From Enterobacteriaceae endosymbiont of Donacia cinerea (GTDB taxonomy: Bacteria > Pseudomonadota > Gammaproteobacteria > Enterobacterales > Enterobacteriaceae), in contig NZ_CP046204.1 of the NCBI RefSeq assembly GCF_012569925.1, forward strand, positions 398,897 to 462,896: a stretch of 64,000 nucleotides of DNA. Direction: 5' to 3'. A model generated the notes under the pieces. The model did no database searches. It worked only from the letters and a program-made list of their open reading frames with translations, and was not told the origin of the DNA. The translations under genes and the position numbers were made by a program. Positions 1 to 9,456 of this stretch are shown piece after piece. The stretch's first letter is position 1. Each line of letters begins with the position of its first letter.

Positions 1-324
1 TAATGAATTTTTGTGTTCTAAATATTTTTGTAAAATATTATAATATTTAAATTTATATTTTTTAATAAATTTATTATATCCATATCCTGGAAAATCTAAA
101 AAACGAATTTTTTTTTTACTATTTTTAAATACATTTATAAATAATGTAGATCCTGGAATTTTACTTACATAAGCTATTTTTTTATTGAGTAAAATATTTA
201 TAATAGTAGATTTACCTACATTAGAATAACCAATAAATGCAATATCATGGCTATTAAAAATATTAGTTAAAGTATTAATATTTATAGTACTATAACTGTA
301 ATTAATATTATTAAAATTATTCAT
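1..324 (-). CDS. engB: Ribosome biogenesis GTP-binding protein EngB (YihA/YsxC), partial
   Basis: The reading frame begins with ATG at 324 and runs off the window start after 108 codons, so the C-terminal half is missing. It reads as the EngB family of TRAFAC GTPases, which act in large ribosomal subunit assembly in the cytoplasm. The P-loop GYSNVGKST is at about residues 33-41, and the G3 motif appears as DFPGYGY, the typical EngB form of DxxG. The usual R in the SKTPGRT stretch is S here (SKIPGST). The gene is divergent from typA, as in E. coli, where yihA and bipA lie close together with the glnALG genes between them. Identity is clear; the completeness of the gene cannot be judged. Confidence 0.9.
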   Translation of the reverse strand, partial: MNNFNNINYSYSTININTLTNIFNSHDIAFIGYSNVGKSTIINILLNKKIAYVSKIPGSTLFINVFKNSKKKIRFLDFPGYGYNKFIKKYKFKYYNILQKYLEHKNSL

Positions 325-444
325 TATTTTTTATATAATTAAAAATATTGAAATATAGAATGTGAATGTTTCATTAAATAAAATTTCATTATATATTAAT
401 AAAAAATTTAAACAATTTAAATAGTATTTTATTAGGATTTATTT

Positions 445-2268
445 ATGAAAAAAATACGTAATATAGCTATTGTTGCACATATAGATCATGGAAAAACTAC
501 ACTAATAGATAAATTATTACAAGAGTCTGATAACTTTCAAAATGTTTTTAAAGACAATAATATAGATAGAATAATGGATAGTAATGAATTAGAAAAAGAA
601 AAAGGAATAACTATTTTTTCAAAAAATACATCTATTTTTTGGAAAAATTATAAAATTAATATAATTGATACCCCTGGACATGCAGATTTTGGTGCAGAAG
701 TAGAACGTATTTTATCAATGGTAGACTCTGTATTATTATTAGTTGATGCAGTTGAAGGTCCTATGCCTCAAACAAGATTTGTTGCATTAAAATCTTTTAC
801 ATATAATTTAAAACCTATTGTAGTAATTAATAAAATAGATAGAAATTTTATTAGGCCTGATTGGGTTGTAAATCAAATATTTGATTTATTTGTTAATTTA
901 AATGCTTCTGATGAACAATTAGATTTTCCTATAGTATATACTTCTGCACTTAAAGGAACTTCTGGATATGAAGTAAATAAAATGCAAAAAAATATGGATA
1001 TATTATTTAAAACTATTATTAAATATGTTCCTTCTCCAAGAGGAAATATTAATAAACCATTTCAAATGCAAATATCTCAAATAGAATATAATAAATATAT
1101 AGGTAATATTTGTATTGGTTTAATAAATAACGGAAAAATTAAAAAAAATCAATATGTTAATATTATAAAAAAAAATAAAAAAGTTAAAAAAGTTAAAATT
1201 TTATATATTATATTTAATATAGGACTAAAACCTGTATATACAGATAATGCTCAATCGGGTGATATTGTAGGTATTGCTGGTTCAGGATTTGAAGATGTGA
1301 ATATTTCTAATACAATTTGTGATATTAATTATAATATATCTTTACCTTCTTTAAGAATAGAAAAACCTAAAATAGGTATGTTATTTCATGTAAATAATTC
1401 TCCATTTTCTGGAATAGAAGGTAAACATATAACATCTAATAAAATATTTAATAGAATCAATAGAGAATGTCTACATGATGTTGCATTAAAAATAACTAAA
1501 ACAAAAAATAACAATATTTTTTATGTATCTGGTAGAGGAGAATTACATTTAATTATTTTAATAGAAAATATGAGAAAAGAAGGATTTGAATTATCTGTAT
1601 CTAAACCTCAAATTATATCTAAAATAATTAATGGTAAAAAACAAGAACCATTTGAAGTATTAGTTTTAGATTTTAAAAAAGATAAAAAAGGTAATATAAT
1701 TCAATTAATTAGTAAAAGAAAAGCGATTATAAATAATATTATTTTAGATGATTATAATAATAGAATAAAAATTGAAGCAATTATTTCAAGTAGAGGATTA
1801 ATTGGTTTTAGAAATGAATTCATAAATATAACTTCAGGTACTGGTGTAATGAATTCTTTTTTTAGTCATTATGGTATTAATAAATATCATATAATTGGAG
1901 AAAGAAATAATGGTGTTTTAATTTCAAATAAAGAAGGTTATGCAGTTTCTTTTGCTTTATATAATTTACAATCTAGGGGTAAATTATTTATTAATCCTGG
2001 AGAAAAAATATATGAAGGACAGATAATAGGATTACATAATAAATCAAATGATCTTACTGTAAATTGTTTAATTAATAAAAAATTAACTAACATGAGAGCA
2101 TCAGGTAGTGATAATCCTATCAATTTAATTCCTATAAAAAAAATATCATTAGAAGAAGCAATAGATTTTATAAATAACGATGAATTAGTAGAAATTACAC
2201 CAAAATCAATTCGTATTCGAAAAAAATATTTAACAAAATCCCAGCGTAAATTAATAAAAAAGATATAA
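445..2268 (+). CDS. typA: Ribosome-associated translational GTPase TypA/BipA
   Basis: A 607-residue protein, the same length as E. coli BipA. It belongs to the EF-G/LepA type translational GTPases and binds the 70S ribosome, with roles in stress adaptation and 50S assembly. The G1 motif AHIDHGKT is at residues 11-18, KGITI at 53-57, G3 DTPGH at 75-79 and G4 NKID at 129-132; the downstream beta-barrel, EF-G III/V-like and C-terminal domains appear full length. AGGA sits about ten bases before the ATG and supports this start. It is divergent from engB and convergent with ssrA, with only 48 bp to the tmRNA 3' end. A lysine-rich tail (IRIRKKYL) is retained. Confidence 0.97.
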   Translation: MKKIRNIAIVAHIDHGKTTLIDKLLQESDNFQNVFKDNNIDRIMDSNELEKEKGITIFSKNTSIFWKNYKINIIDTPGHADFGAEVERILSMVDSVLLLVDAVEGPMPQTRFVALKSFTYNLKPIVVINKIDRNFIRPDWVVNQIFDLFVNLNASDEQLDFPIVYTSALKGTSGYEVNKMQKNMDILFKTIIKYVPSPRGNINKPFQMQISQIEYNKYIGNICIGLINNGKIKKNQYVNIIKKNKKVKKVKILYIIFNIGLKPVYTDNAQSGDIVGIAGSGFEDVNISNTICDINYNISLPSLRIEKPKIGMLFHVNNSPFSGIEGKHITSNKIFNRINRECLHDVALKITKTKNNNIFYVSGRGELHLIILIENMRKEGFELSVSKPQIISKIINGKKQEPFEVLVLDFKKDKKGNIIQLISKRKAIINNIILDDYNNRIKIEAIISSRGLIGFRNEFINITSGTGVMNSFFSHYGINKYHIIGERNNGVLISNKEGYAVSFALYNLQSRGKLFINPGEKIYEGQIIGLHNKSNDLTVNCLINKKLTNMRASGSDNPINLIPIKKISLEEAIDFINNDELVEITPKSIRIRKKYLTKSQRKLIKKI

Positions 2269-2316
2269 AAATTTACACAGTAATTCTTTATATATACCAA
2301 ATATAATAATAATTAT

Positions 2317-2678
2317 TGGAGCTGGGGGGATTCGAACCCCCGTCCAAAATTACTACACTTTCAGAACTACATGTTTAGTTTTATCTTATAAAAATTTCTT
2401 AATATAAACTGATAAAACCAAGTTTTATATTATATAGTCTAATAATTACTTTAGTATATAATTTTAAGACCAATTATATACGATCTCTTTTTTTTATGAC
2501 CTATTTACTTTTTATCAAAGAGAAAAATAATAAGAAACAGGGCTTCCTGCAGTTTTTTATGCTGCTAAAGCATATTTTTCATTATTTGCAACTATATTGT
2601 ACGGTTTTTTTACAAGGCCTACCGTTCCTTGACATGCTCTTAAAGTTTTATAACTTTGTCAAATCCATAATCAGCCCC
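2317..2678 (-). ncRNA. ssrA: tmRNA (transfer-messenger RNA)
   Basis: On the minus strand the RNA starts GGGGCTGATTATGGATT and ends in a T-arm with GGTTCGAATCC followed by CAGCTCCA. The 5' GGGGCTG pairs with the 3' CAGCTCC to form the acceptor stem, with A as discriminator; the terminal CCA is not encoded (ATA follows). The tag reading frame at 2589-2557 resumes at GCA and encodes ANNEKYALAA then TAA, one of the standard gammaproteobacterial tag types (E. coli ANDENYALAA). The length of 362 nt is close to E. coli tmRNA. With SmpB it frees stalled ribosomes and tags the nascent chain for proteolysis. It lies 8 bp after the smpB stop, as in the E. coli smpB-ssrA order. Confidence 0.97.
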
Positions 2679-2686
2679 ATAAATTT

Positions 2687-3144
2687 TTAAGTATTTTTTT
2701 TCAAAAAACGTAATTTATTAATATTCCATTCTTTATTTTTTATAATATTTCTTTTATCGTATTTTTTTTTACCTTTAACAACTGCAATTTTTAATTTACA
2801 CCAAGATTTTTTCCAAAAAAGACCAATAACTACTGCGGTAAATCTGTTTAAATATATATAATTTCTTAATAGTTCTATTTCTTTTTTTTTTAATAATAAT
2901 TGTTTTTTCCTGTTGTTATCATATTGTATATGATTACAAATTGTTTTAATAGGATTAATACCTAGATTAAATACATATATTTTATTATTTAAAAAACTTA
3001 TATAACTATTAATAATATTAACTCTATTTAATCTTAAAGATTTTACTTCCCAGCCTTGTAAAATAAGACCTGCATTTATCTTTTCTTGAATAAAAAAATT
3101 ATAATAAATTTTTTTATTAAAAATAATATATTTTTTTTTTCCAT
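2687..3144 (-). CDS. smpB: SsrA-binding protein SmpB, with a frame problem at the start
   Basis: The minus-strand frame ending in TAA at 2689-2687 encodes a clear SmpB: FFIQEKINAGLILQGWEVKS near the N-terminus, FWKKSWCKLKIAVVKGKKKYDKR in the core and a basic tail. SmpB binds the tRNA-like part of tmRNA and delivers it to stalled ribosomes. This frame contains no ATG, GTG or usable TTG. The only ATG at the expected place (3144-3142) is followed by GG and ten A and is one base out of frame; one extra A would give a 152-residue protein starting MEKKKYIIFNKK, close to E. coli SmpB (160 residues). Either slippage on the A10 run restores the frame, translation starts at an unusual codon (ATT or ATA), or the gene is broken. 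Downstream coding is intact and well conserved, which argues for function. Confidence 0.85.
3131..3140. repeat. A10/T10 homopolymer in the smpB start region
   Basis: Ten T on the plus strand, i.e. ten A in the smpB message directly after ATGG. It separates the only candidate ATG from the conserved SmpB reading frame, which is shifted by one base. Polymerase slippage at such A-tracts is documented in AT-rich endosymbionts and could produce a fraction of in-frame transcripts. Confidence 0.8.
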
Positions 3145-3372
3145 TATAAAAATATTTTATTATTAAACATATTTAATTATAATATTTATATTTAATAATA
3201 TCAATATATTATATATATTTTTTTAAAATTTCAATTTTTATTAAATAAATAAAATATTTGATTATTATTAATCAATTTTTTAATATTTATTATTATAAAA
3301 AATAATATATATTATTATTTATAATAAGTGTTTATTTTTAAATTTTATATAAAATTTATATAAGGATAGTAT

Positions 3373-4065
3373 ATGAAAAATAATAAATCATCAAATAATA
3401 TTAAAAAAAATAATATAGAAAAAAAAGAGGAAAGTAAAAAACTAAATTTTATCAATATAGATAATAATATAAAAAAACAAAATTATAAACATGAAAATGA
3501 AAATGAAAATAAAAATGAAAATGAAAATACTAAAGAATATAATATTGAATATTTTAAAAAACAAAATGATAGTTATAAACTTGAAATCATTGAACTTAAA
3601 AATAAATTAATAAAATATGAAAATAATATATGGGATATAAAACTACGTTCTCAATCTGAAATTGAAAATGTAAGACGTAGAGCTTCATTAGATATAGAAA
3701 ATGCTTATAAATTTTCATTAGAAAAATTTATTAAAGAATTATTACCTGTAATAGATAATTTAGAAAGAGCTATAAATTTAAAGACAAAACAGAAAAATAA
3801 TATTGATCAATCTATAATTGAAGGTATTAAATTAACTTTAAAATCATTATTAGTATTAATTAAAAAATTTGGTATTAGTATTATAAATAAAATTAATATA
3901 CCTTTTGATCCCACTAAACATCAAGCAATGTCTATTATAGAATCAGATACAATTAAAGAAAATTATATTTTAGAAATTTTACAAAAAGGATATTTTCTTA
4001 ATATGAGATTATTAAGACCAGCAATGGTAATTGTATCAAAAAATAAAAAAATTAATAATAATTAA
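3373..4065 (+). CDS. grpE: Nucleotide exchange factor GrpE
   Basis: A 230-residue GrpE, longer than E. coli GrpE (197). GrpE releases ADP from DnaK in the cytoplasmic DnaK-DnaJ-GrpE chaperone cycle. The conserved core starts near residue 90 with a long helix (RSQSEIENVRRRASLDIENA), continues through LLPVIDNLERAI, and ends in the beta domain (DPTKHQAMSI, GYFLNMRLLRPAMVIVSK). The first 60 or so residues are low-complexity K/N/E sequence that includes six copies of an Asn-Glu hexanucleotide repeat; this extension is not conserved in the family and probably tolerates slippage. AGGA lies upstream of the ATG. No clear sigma-32 promoter is visible. It stands alone between smpB and rpmB and is followed by a strong hairpin. 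Confidence 0.96.
   Translation: MKNNKSSNNIKKNNIEKKEESKKLNFINIDNNIKKQNYKHENENENKNENENTKEYNIEYFKKQNDSYKLEIIELKNKLIKYENNIWDIKLRSQSEIENVRRRASLDIENAYKFSLEKFIKELLPVIDNLERAINLKTKQKNNIDQSIIEGIKLTLKSLLVLIKKFGISIINKINIPFDPTKHQAMSIIESDTIKENYILEILQKGYFLNMRLLRPAMVIVSKNKKINNN
3493..3528 (+). repeat. Tandem hexanucleotide repeat inside grpE
   Basis: Six tandem units of GAAAAT, the fourth being AAAAAT, in frame at grpE codons 41-52 and read as Glu-Asn repeats. The unit length is a multiple of three, so expansion or loss of units would keep the frame and only change the length of the low-complexity N-terminus. Confidence 0.85.
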
Positions 4066-4082
4066 TATTTAGTTTTGTTAAT

Positions 4083-4125
4083 ATGTTCATTAATTATAAA
4101 TAGTTAATGAACATTTTATTTTTAT
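4083..4125 (+). terminator. Probable terminator after grpE
   Basis: A perfect 11-bp stem ATGTTCATTAA / TTAATGAACAT (4083-4093 and 4104-4114) with a 10-nt loop, followed by TTTATTTTTAT. It starts 17 bp after the grpE stop. Confidence 0.7.
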
Positions 4126-4154
4126 AAAATATTACAAAAAATAGGATATTATAA

Positions 4155-4373
4155 ATGTCTAAAATTTGTCAAATAACAGGAAAAAAAACAATAAAAGGTA
4201 ATAATCGTTCTCATGCAATGAATGCAACTAAAAGGAAATTTTTACCAAATATTCATTTTCATAAGTTTTGGTTAAAAAAAGAAAAAAAATTTATAACTAT
4301 AAAAGTATCTGCAAAAGGTATGAGATTAATCAATAAAAAAGGTATTGAAAATATTTATTTATATAAAAAATAA
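4155..4373 (+). CDS. rpmB: 50S ribosomal protein L28
   Basis: A 72-residue L28 (E. coli 78). The N-terminus [11 protein letters not shown] and the block [18 protein letters not shown] are near identical to the family; [15 protein letters not shown] follows. The C-terminus is a few residues shorter than in E. coli. L28 is a component of the large subunit near the E site. AGGA lies upstream. It forms the conserved rpmB-rpmG pair with an 11-bp gap to rpmG. In E. coli mutM follows the pair, but here mutM is about 38 kb away. Confidence 0.97.
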   Translation: MSKICQITGKKTIKGNNRSHAMNATKRKFLPNIHFHKFWLKKEKKFITIKVSAKGMRLINKKGIENIYLYKK

Positions 4374-4384
4374 AGGTTATTTTT

Positions 4385-4546
4385 ATGGCAAAAAAAAAAC
4401 GTATTATAATTAAATTAATTTCATCAGCTCAAACTGGTCATTTTTATACTATTACTAAAAATAAAAAAAATACACAAAAATTAGAAATAAAAAAATTTGA
4501 TCCTTATATAAGGAAACATGTATTGTATAAAGAAAAAAAAATTTAA
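4385..4546 (+). CDS. rpmG: 50S ribosomal protein L33
   Basis: A 53-residue L33, the same size class as E. coli (55). Recognisable blocks are [37 protein letters not shown]33 is a small large-subunit protein near the E site. AAAGGT lies a few bases before the ATG. Translation is probably coupled to rpmB, 11 bp upstream; a very strong hairpin ends the pair. Confidence 0.96.
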   Translation: MAKKKRIIIKLISSAQTGHFYTITKNKKNTQKLEIKKFDPYIRKHVLYKEKKI

Positions 4547-4581
4547 TAAAACTTAATCTTTTAAGATGAATAATTCATAAT

Positions 4582-4634
4582 ATATTAATCAATAATATGT
4601 TTAATAATTAACAATTATTGATTAATATTTTTTT
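4582..4634 (+). terminator. Strong intrinsic terminator after rpmG
   Basis: A perfect 15-bp stem ATATTAATCAATAAT / ATTATTGATTAATAT (4582-4596 and 4614-4628), 17-nt loop, then six T. It lies between rpmG and the convergent rpmE and is the clearest intrinsic terminator in the window. Directly after the T run come six A, so it may also act weakly on rpmE transcription. Confidence 0.85.
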
Positions 4635-4642
4635 AAAAAATT

Positions 4643-4864
4643 TTATTCAAATATTTTAGAATTTTTAAATCTTTTTTTAAAATTTTCAACACGTCCTTTA
4701 GTATCAGTTATTTTTTGTTTTCCTGTATAAAAAGGATGACATATATAACAAACATCTAAATTTAATTCTTTATTATTTTTTAAAGTTGATCTAGTATGAA
4801 TAGTATTACCACAAGAACATTTTGCAATAATTTTATTATATTCAGGATGAATATTTTTTTTCAT
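4643..4864 (-). CDS. rpmE: 50S ribosomal protein L31, zinc-binding type
   Basis: A 73-residue L31 starting [12 protein letters not shown]. The four zinc-ligand cysteines of the C+ form are present: CSC in [13 protein letters not shown] and CYIC in [17 protein letters not shown]31 bridges the 50S and the 30S head. The ending [10 protein letters not shown] matches the E. coli protein. It is divergent from priA, the same neighbour as in E. coli (rpmE next to priA). Confidence 0.97.
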   Translation of the reverse strand: MKKNIHPEYNKIIAKCSCGNTIHTRSTLKNNKELNLDVCYICHPFYTGKQKITDTKGRVENFKKRFKNSKIFE

Positions 4865-4972
4865 AAATTACCAATAATGTATTTTTTATAAAAAATCTTT
4901 ATTTATATATTTTATAAATATATTGTATTATTACAAGAAAATTTTTATAAAAAAGAATAAAAATTTTAAATT

Positions 4973-7039
4973 ATGAATATTGTTAAAGTTGTATTTAATA
5001 ATTCTGTTATATATAATAAATTTGATTATTTATTACCTAAAAATACATCAATTTATATTGGATGTAGAGTTATAGTTCCTATAAAAAAAAAAAATTATAT
5101 AGGTATAGTAATAGAAATTAATAATTTTTCTAAACTATCTATAAAAAAATTAAAATTTTTATATAAAATTTTAGATAAAAAACCACTTTTTAATTCTTCT
5201 ATTTTAGATTTTGCAAAACAAATTTCTAAATATTATAAATATCCTATTGGATTTATATTATTTCAAATACTACCAATATTTTTTAGGAAAAAAAATAAAT
5301 ATAAAATAAATTTAAAAAATAATCTACAAGTAGATAAAATAAATATTTTAAGTAATAATAAATTAATAAAATTATATAATTTTAAAAAAATAAAAAATTT
5401 TTTGTTAAATAAAAAAAAAAATAATAATTTTTATCAAGAAAATATAGATAAAATATTACAATTTTTAGAAAAAAAAAATTTTCAAAAAAAATTTTATGTT
5501 TGGGTAACACAAGATAATATTATTTTTCTTGAAAAAATAAATATCTATTTAAATATTATAGAAAAAATTATATTTCAAAAAAAACAGGTATTAATAATAG
5601 TACCACAAAAATATCATTTTTTTTATTTGTATCAATATTTTATATCTAAATTAAATGTTTCAGTATGTTTACTATATTCAAATTTTAAAAATAAAAAAAC
5701 ATTACCAATTTGGGAAAATATAAAAAATGGTAAAATATTAATTATTATTGGTACAAAATTTACTATTTTTACACAATTTTTAAAATTAGGACTAATTTTT
5801 TTAATAGAAGAACATAATTTTATATATAAAAAAACAAATATATATAAATATAATATAAGAGATATTGCTATTTTAAGAGCAAAAATTGAAAATATTCCTA
5901 TTATATTAAGTTCAAAAACATTAAGTTTAGAAACATTATATAATATAAATATAGGAAAATTTAAATTTTTATTACAAAATAATAAAAAAATATTATATAC
6001 AAATTTTTTTAAATTTTTAATTTTAGATATAAATAAACAAGTTTCAAAATTACAGTTATTTCATAAAAATTTAATAACAAAAATACAATTATCTATCAAA
6101 AATAATGAACAAGTTATTATTTATTATAAATATCAAGGATATTCTAATCTTATTTTATGTAATTTTTGTAAAAAACCCTTAAAATGTAAAAATTGTAATA
6201 AAAATTATATTTTTTTCAAAAAATTATGGAAATTATACTGTATATTTTGTAAAAAAAATATAAATATGTTAAATTTTTGTCCTTTATGTAAAAAAAATTT
6301 TTTTATACCAATAGGTATTGGACAAGAGCAACTAATTGAATTTTTAAAAAAATTATTTCCAAATATTTTAATTTTAAATATTAATAATAAAAATTTTTTA
6401 AAAAAAATTTTATTAATTAAAAACAATAAACCATTAATAATAATTTCTTCTCAAATTTTATATAAAAAATATTTTTCTTTTTTAGTTAATACTTTAATTA
6501 TTATTTTAAATATAGACAATATTTTTTTTTCTAAAAATTTTAGAACAACAGAATATTTTTCTCAATATATTTTTAATATATTAAATAATCATTTAGATAC
6601 AAGTGTAAGAAAAAAAAAAATTATTCTTCAAACAAATTATCCATATAATAAAATTATTATAAAAATATTTAAAAAATATAATACATATTATAATATTGCA
6701 AACCTTCTTTTAGAAGAAAGAAAAATAATGCTATTACCACCTTTTACAAATCATATTATTCTAATTTTAGAATCTTATGATAAAAAAATTTTATTAAATT
6801 TTTTAGAAACATTAAAAAAAAAAATAATATATAAATGTGTAAATGAAAAAAATTTTTTTATTATTGGTCCTTTATCATTATTACAAAATAAAAGAAAAGG
6901 ATTATTTAGAAAACAAATTATTCTACAACATACTTTAAAAAGTAAATTACAATTTATTATAAATTATATTATTTCTATTAATAAAAAAATTATAAATTTT
7001 AACAAAGTTAAATTAACAATTAACATTGATCCAATATAA
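4973..7039 (+). CDS. priA: Primosomal protein N' (PriA), helicase motifs lost
   Basis: A 688-residue protein (E. coli 732) next to rpmE as in E. coli. PriA recognises abandoned replication forks, loads the primosome and has 3'-5' helicase activity. Alignment by eye is clear over the whole length: VPIKKKNYIGIVIEI in the N-terminal DNA-binding domain, IIGTKFTIFTQFLKLG, RDIAILRA, and the C-terminal LLPPFTNHII, IDPI end. All eight zinc-ligand cysteines are kept (C396, C399, C405, C408, C423, C426, C436, C439). The Walker A loop GVTGSGKTEVYL is replaced by VTQDNIIFLEK (about 178-188), DEEH is IEEH (278-281), GSAT is SSKT, GTQMLAKGHHF is SSQILYKKYFSF, and VAGRAGRAG is ILNNHLDTS. The frame is open, so this is most likely an ATPase-dead but still expressed protein. 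It could also be an early pseudogene. Confidence 0.88.
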   Translation: MNIVKVVFNNSVIYNKFDYLLPKNTSIYIGCRVIVPIKKKNYIGIVIEINNFSKLSIKKLKFLYKILDKKPLFNSSILDFAKQISKYYKYPIGFILFQILPIFFRKKNKYKINLKNNLQVDKINILSNNKLIKLYNFKKIKNFLLNKKKNNNFYQENIDKILQFLEKKNFQKKFYVWVTQDNIIFLEKINIYLNIIEKIIFQKKQVLIIVPQKYHFFYLYQYFISKLNVSVCLLYSNFKNKKTLPIWENIKNGKILIIIGTKFTIFTQFLKLGLIFLIEEHNFIYKKTNIYKYNIRDIAILRAKIENIPIILSSKTLSLETLYNINIGKFKFLLQNNKKILYTNFFKFLILDINKQVSKLQLFHKNLITKIQLSIKNNEQVIIYYKYQGYSNLILCNFCKKPLKCKNCNKNYIFFKKLWKLYCIFCKKNINMLNFCPLCKKNFFIPIGIGQEQLIEFLKKLFPNILILNINNKNFLKKILLIKNNKPLIIISSQILYKKYFSFLVNTLIIILNIDNIFFSKNFRTTEYFSQYIFNILNNHLDTSVRKKKIILQTNYPYNKIIIKIFKKYNTYYNIANLLLEERKIMLLPPFTNHIILILESYDKKILLNFLETLKKKIIYKCVNEKNFFIIGPLSLLQNKRKGLFRKQIILQHTLKSKLQFIINYIISINKKIINFNKVKLTINIDPI

Positions 7040-7092
7040 TTATAAAAATAAAATAACTTAATATTCTATTATTAAATATGGTAAATAATCTT

Positions 7093-8979
7093 ATGTATAA
7101 TTTTAATAAATTTGATGTAATAGTTATAGGTGGAGGACATGCCGGTACAGAAGCTGCTATAGCTAGTGCTAAAATGAAAAAAAAAACTCTTTTAATTACA
7201 AATAATATAGATACAATAGGTCAAATGTCTTGTAATCCAGCTATAGGTGGTATTGGAAAAAGTCATTTAGTAAAAGAAATAGATGCCTTAAATGGAATAA
7301 TGGCTACTGCAATCGATTATTCTGGAATTAATTTTAAAATACTTAATATTAGTAAAGGTCCTGCTGTTAGATCAACAAGAGCACAAGCAGATAGAGAATT
7401 GTATAAATCTCAAATTAAATTACTGTTAAGTAAAGAAAAAAATTTATTTATTTTTCAACAAGAAGTAAAAAAAATTATAATTAAAAATTATAAAATTATA
7501 GGTATTATTACTAAAAATAATGATATTATTAATACAAAAATTGTAATCTTAACTACTGGTACTTTTTTAAATGGTCAAATTTATATTGGATTAAATAATA
7601 AATATTATGGAGGAAGAATTAATGATCCTTCATCTACAGAATTAGCTGATTTTTTAAATGAATTACCTTTAAAAAAAGGAAGATTAAAAACAGGTACTCC
7701 TCCAAGAATTGATAAAAGAAGTATTGATTTTTCTAAATTAGAAATACAATATAGTGATAATCCATTACCTTATTTTTCTTTTATTGGTAACTCTAAACAA
7801 CATCCTAAACAAATACCTTGTTATATTACATATACTAATAAAAATACACATAAAATAATAATAGATAATATTATTAAAAGTCCAGTATATAGTGGTTTAA
7901 TTAAAAGTAAAGGTCCTAGATATTGTCCTTCTATTGAAGATAAAATTATTAGATTTCCAGATAAAGATAAACATCAAATTTTTTTAGAACCGGAAGGGTT
8001 ATTAAGTTATGAAATTTATCCTAATGGTATTTCAACAAGTCTCCCATTTGATATGCAATTTTTAATTATACAATCTATTAAAGGTTTAGAAAACGCATAT
8101 ATTACAAGACCAGGATATGCTGTAGAATATGATTTTTTTGATCCTAGAGGATTAAAACCTACAATGGAAAGTAAATTTGTAAAAGGATTATTTTTTGCAG
8201 GTCAAATTAATGGTACTACTGGTTATGAAGAAGCTGCATCACAGGGATTAATAGCTGGATTAAATGCGTCTCTTTTAATTGATAATAAAAAAAGTTGGTA
8301 TCCATTAAGAAATCAAGCATATATTGGAGTATTATTAGATGATTTATGTACTTTAGGTACAAAAGAACCATATCGTATGTTTACTTCTAGAGCAGAATAT
8401 AGATTAATATTACGTGAAAATAATGCAGATATTAGATTAACAGAAATAGGTCGTAAACTAGGTTTAGTTGATGATATACGTTGGAAAAAATTTAATGAAA
8501 AATTAGAAAGTATTGAAAAAGAATATCAAAAAATTAAAAATTTTTGTATTAATTTAAATGATAAGAAAAATATTAAAAAAATAAATCTTTTATTACAAAA
8601 TCCAATAAAAAAAAATATAAATGGTTTAAACTTATTAAAACGTTCTGATATTAATTATTTAGATTTAATTAAATTAAAATTGTTTAATTTAAAAAAAAAA
8701 AATATAGAAATTATCGAATATATTGAAACTGAATTAAAATATCAAGGATATATAAAAAGACAAAAAGAATTTATAAAAAAATTTCAAAAAAATGAAGAAA
8801 AATTAATACCAATAAATATTAAATACTGTAATATTAAAAGTTTATCACATGAAGCTAAAGATAAATTTGATTTATATAAACCGTTTACTATTGGACAAGC
8901 TTCTAGAATACCTGGGATAACACCAGCAGATATTTCAATACTCTTAATTTATTTATTAAAAAATAAAAAAATGTATTAA
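7093..8979 (+). CDS. mnmG: tRNA uridine-34 carboxymethylaminomethyl enzyme MnmG (GidA)
   Basis: A FAD enzyme that works with MnmE (also in this window) to install cmnm5 at the wobble uridine of certain tRNAs. The N-terminal dinucleotide-binding motif [10 protein letters not shown] is present, followed by [32 protein letters not shown] and the C-terminal [40 protein letters not shown] chose the ATG at 7093, which gives [15 protein letters not shown] like E. coli MFYPDPFDVIIIGGG; an upstream ATG at 7078 would add five residues. Total 628 residues against 629 in E. coli. It lies 38 bp after priA. The E. coli downstream neighbour rsmG (gidB) is missing; a 477-bp empty stretch follows instead. Confidence 0.96.
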   Translation: MYNFNKFDVIVIGGGHAGTEAAIASAKMKKKTLLITNNIDTIGQMSCNPAIGGIGKSHLVKEIDALNGIMATAIDYSGINFKILNISKGPAVRSTRAQADRELYKSQIKLLLSKEKNLFIFQQEVKKIIIKNYKIIGIITKNNDIINTKIVILTTGTFLNGQIYIGLNNKYYGGRINDPSSTELADFLNELPLKKGRLKTGTPPRIDKRSIDFSKLEIQYSDNPLPYFSFIGNSKQHPKQIPCYITYTNKNTHKIIIDNIIKSPVYSGLIKSKGPRYCPSIEDKIIRFPDKDKHQIFLEPEGLLSYEIYPNGISTSLPFDMQFLIIQSIKGLENAYITRPGYAVEYDFFDPRGLKPTMESKFVKGLFFAGQINGTTGYEEAASQGLIAGLNASLLIDNKKSWYPLRNQAYIGVLLDDLCTLGTKEPYRMFTSRAEYRLILRENNADIRLTEIGRKLGLVDDIRWKKFNEKLESIEKEYQKIKNFCINLNDKKNIKKINLLLQNPIKKNINGLNLLKRSDINYLDLIKLKLFNLKKKNIEIIEYIETELKYQGYIKRQKEFIKKFQKNEEKLIPINIKYCNIKSLSHEAKDKFDLYKPFTIGQASRIPGITPADISILLIYLLKNKKMY

Positions 8980-9456
8980 TTTAATATATTTATTTTCAAT
9001 ATTTATTGAATATTTAAAATTTTTTTATAAAAAAACTAAAATTAAATATTTTTTATTTATAAAAAATTTATATAGAATTTTAATAAAAATATTTTTCTTA
9101 CTTAATAATTAATTACAAAAAATATAATAAAAAAGTTTATTAAAATTATTTATAAATATTAAAATTTTTAAAAAAATAAATTTAATAAAAAATATGTTCT
9201 ATTACTAATATTAATAGTCTAGTCTATCTAATAATATATATTATTATAATTATTACTTATTTTATTAAAATAAAAAAATAATATTCATTATACTTAAAAC
9301 TTATAATTTAACTAATTTTATTATTTTTGAATAAATATTCTAAAGATAGAAATCTTGTTTTTTTTTATTTTTTAAATAAAAAAGTAATTAAATATTTTTA
9401 TAAAATTAATTCATTTAAATTTATTTAAATTTTATTTATATTAAAAGGTATTATAT
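8980..9456. other. 477-bp intergenic region between mnmG and nrdA
   Basis: No open reading frame of useful length, no tRNA-like T-arm and no recognisable gene remnant. Almost entirely A and T. In E. coli rsmG follows mnmG, so this may be the site of a fully eroded rsmG (inference). Near nrdA there is a short hairpin AAGAT-AGAA-ATCTT (9343-9356) followed by nine T after one G, about 90 bp before the nrdA ATG, which could be a terminator or leader structure. The nrdA promoter must lie here but I see no convincing -35/-10 pair, DnaA box or NrdR box. Confidence 0.6.

Noticed and set aside
1938-2300. 120-codon minus-strand open frame
   Set aside because: Antisense shadow of the conserved 3' end of typA.
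2496-2690. 64-codon open frame on the plus strand
   Set aside because: It lies antisense over the 5' half of the tmRNA gene, which explains the sequence better; the protein has no family resemblance.
7040-7092. Replication origin next to mnmG as in E. coli
   Set aside because: In E. coli oriC is upstream of mnmG, but here only a short gap separates it from priA; no DnaA box or 13-mer cluster is visible.
9329-9342. ARG-box-like TGAATAAATATTCT upstream of nrdA
   Set aside because: A single imperfect site in AT-rich DNA, no second box at the expected spacing, and nrdA is not an arginine gene.
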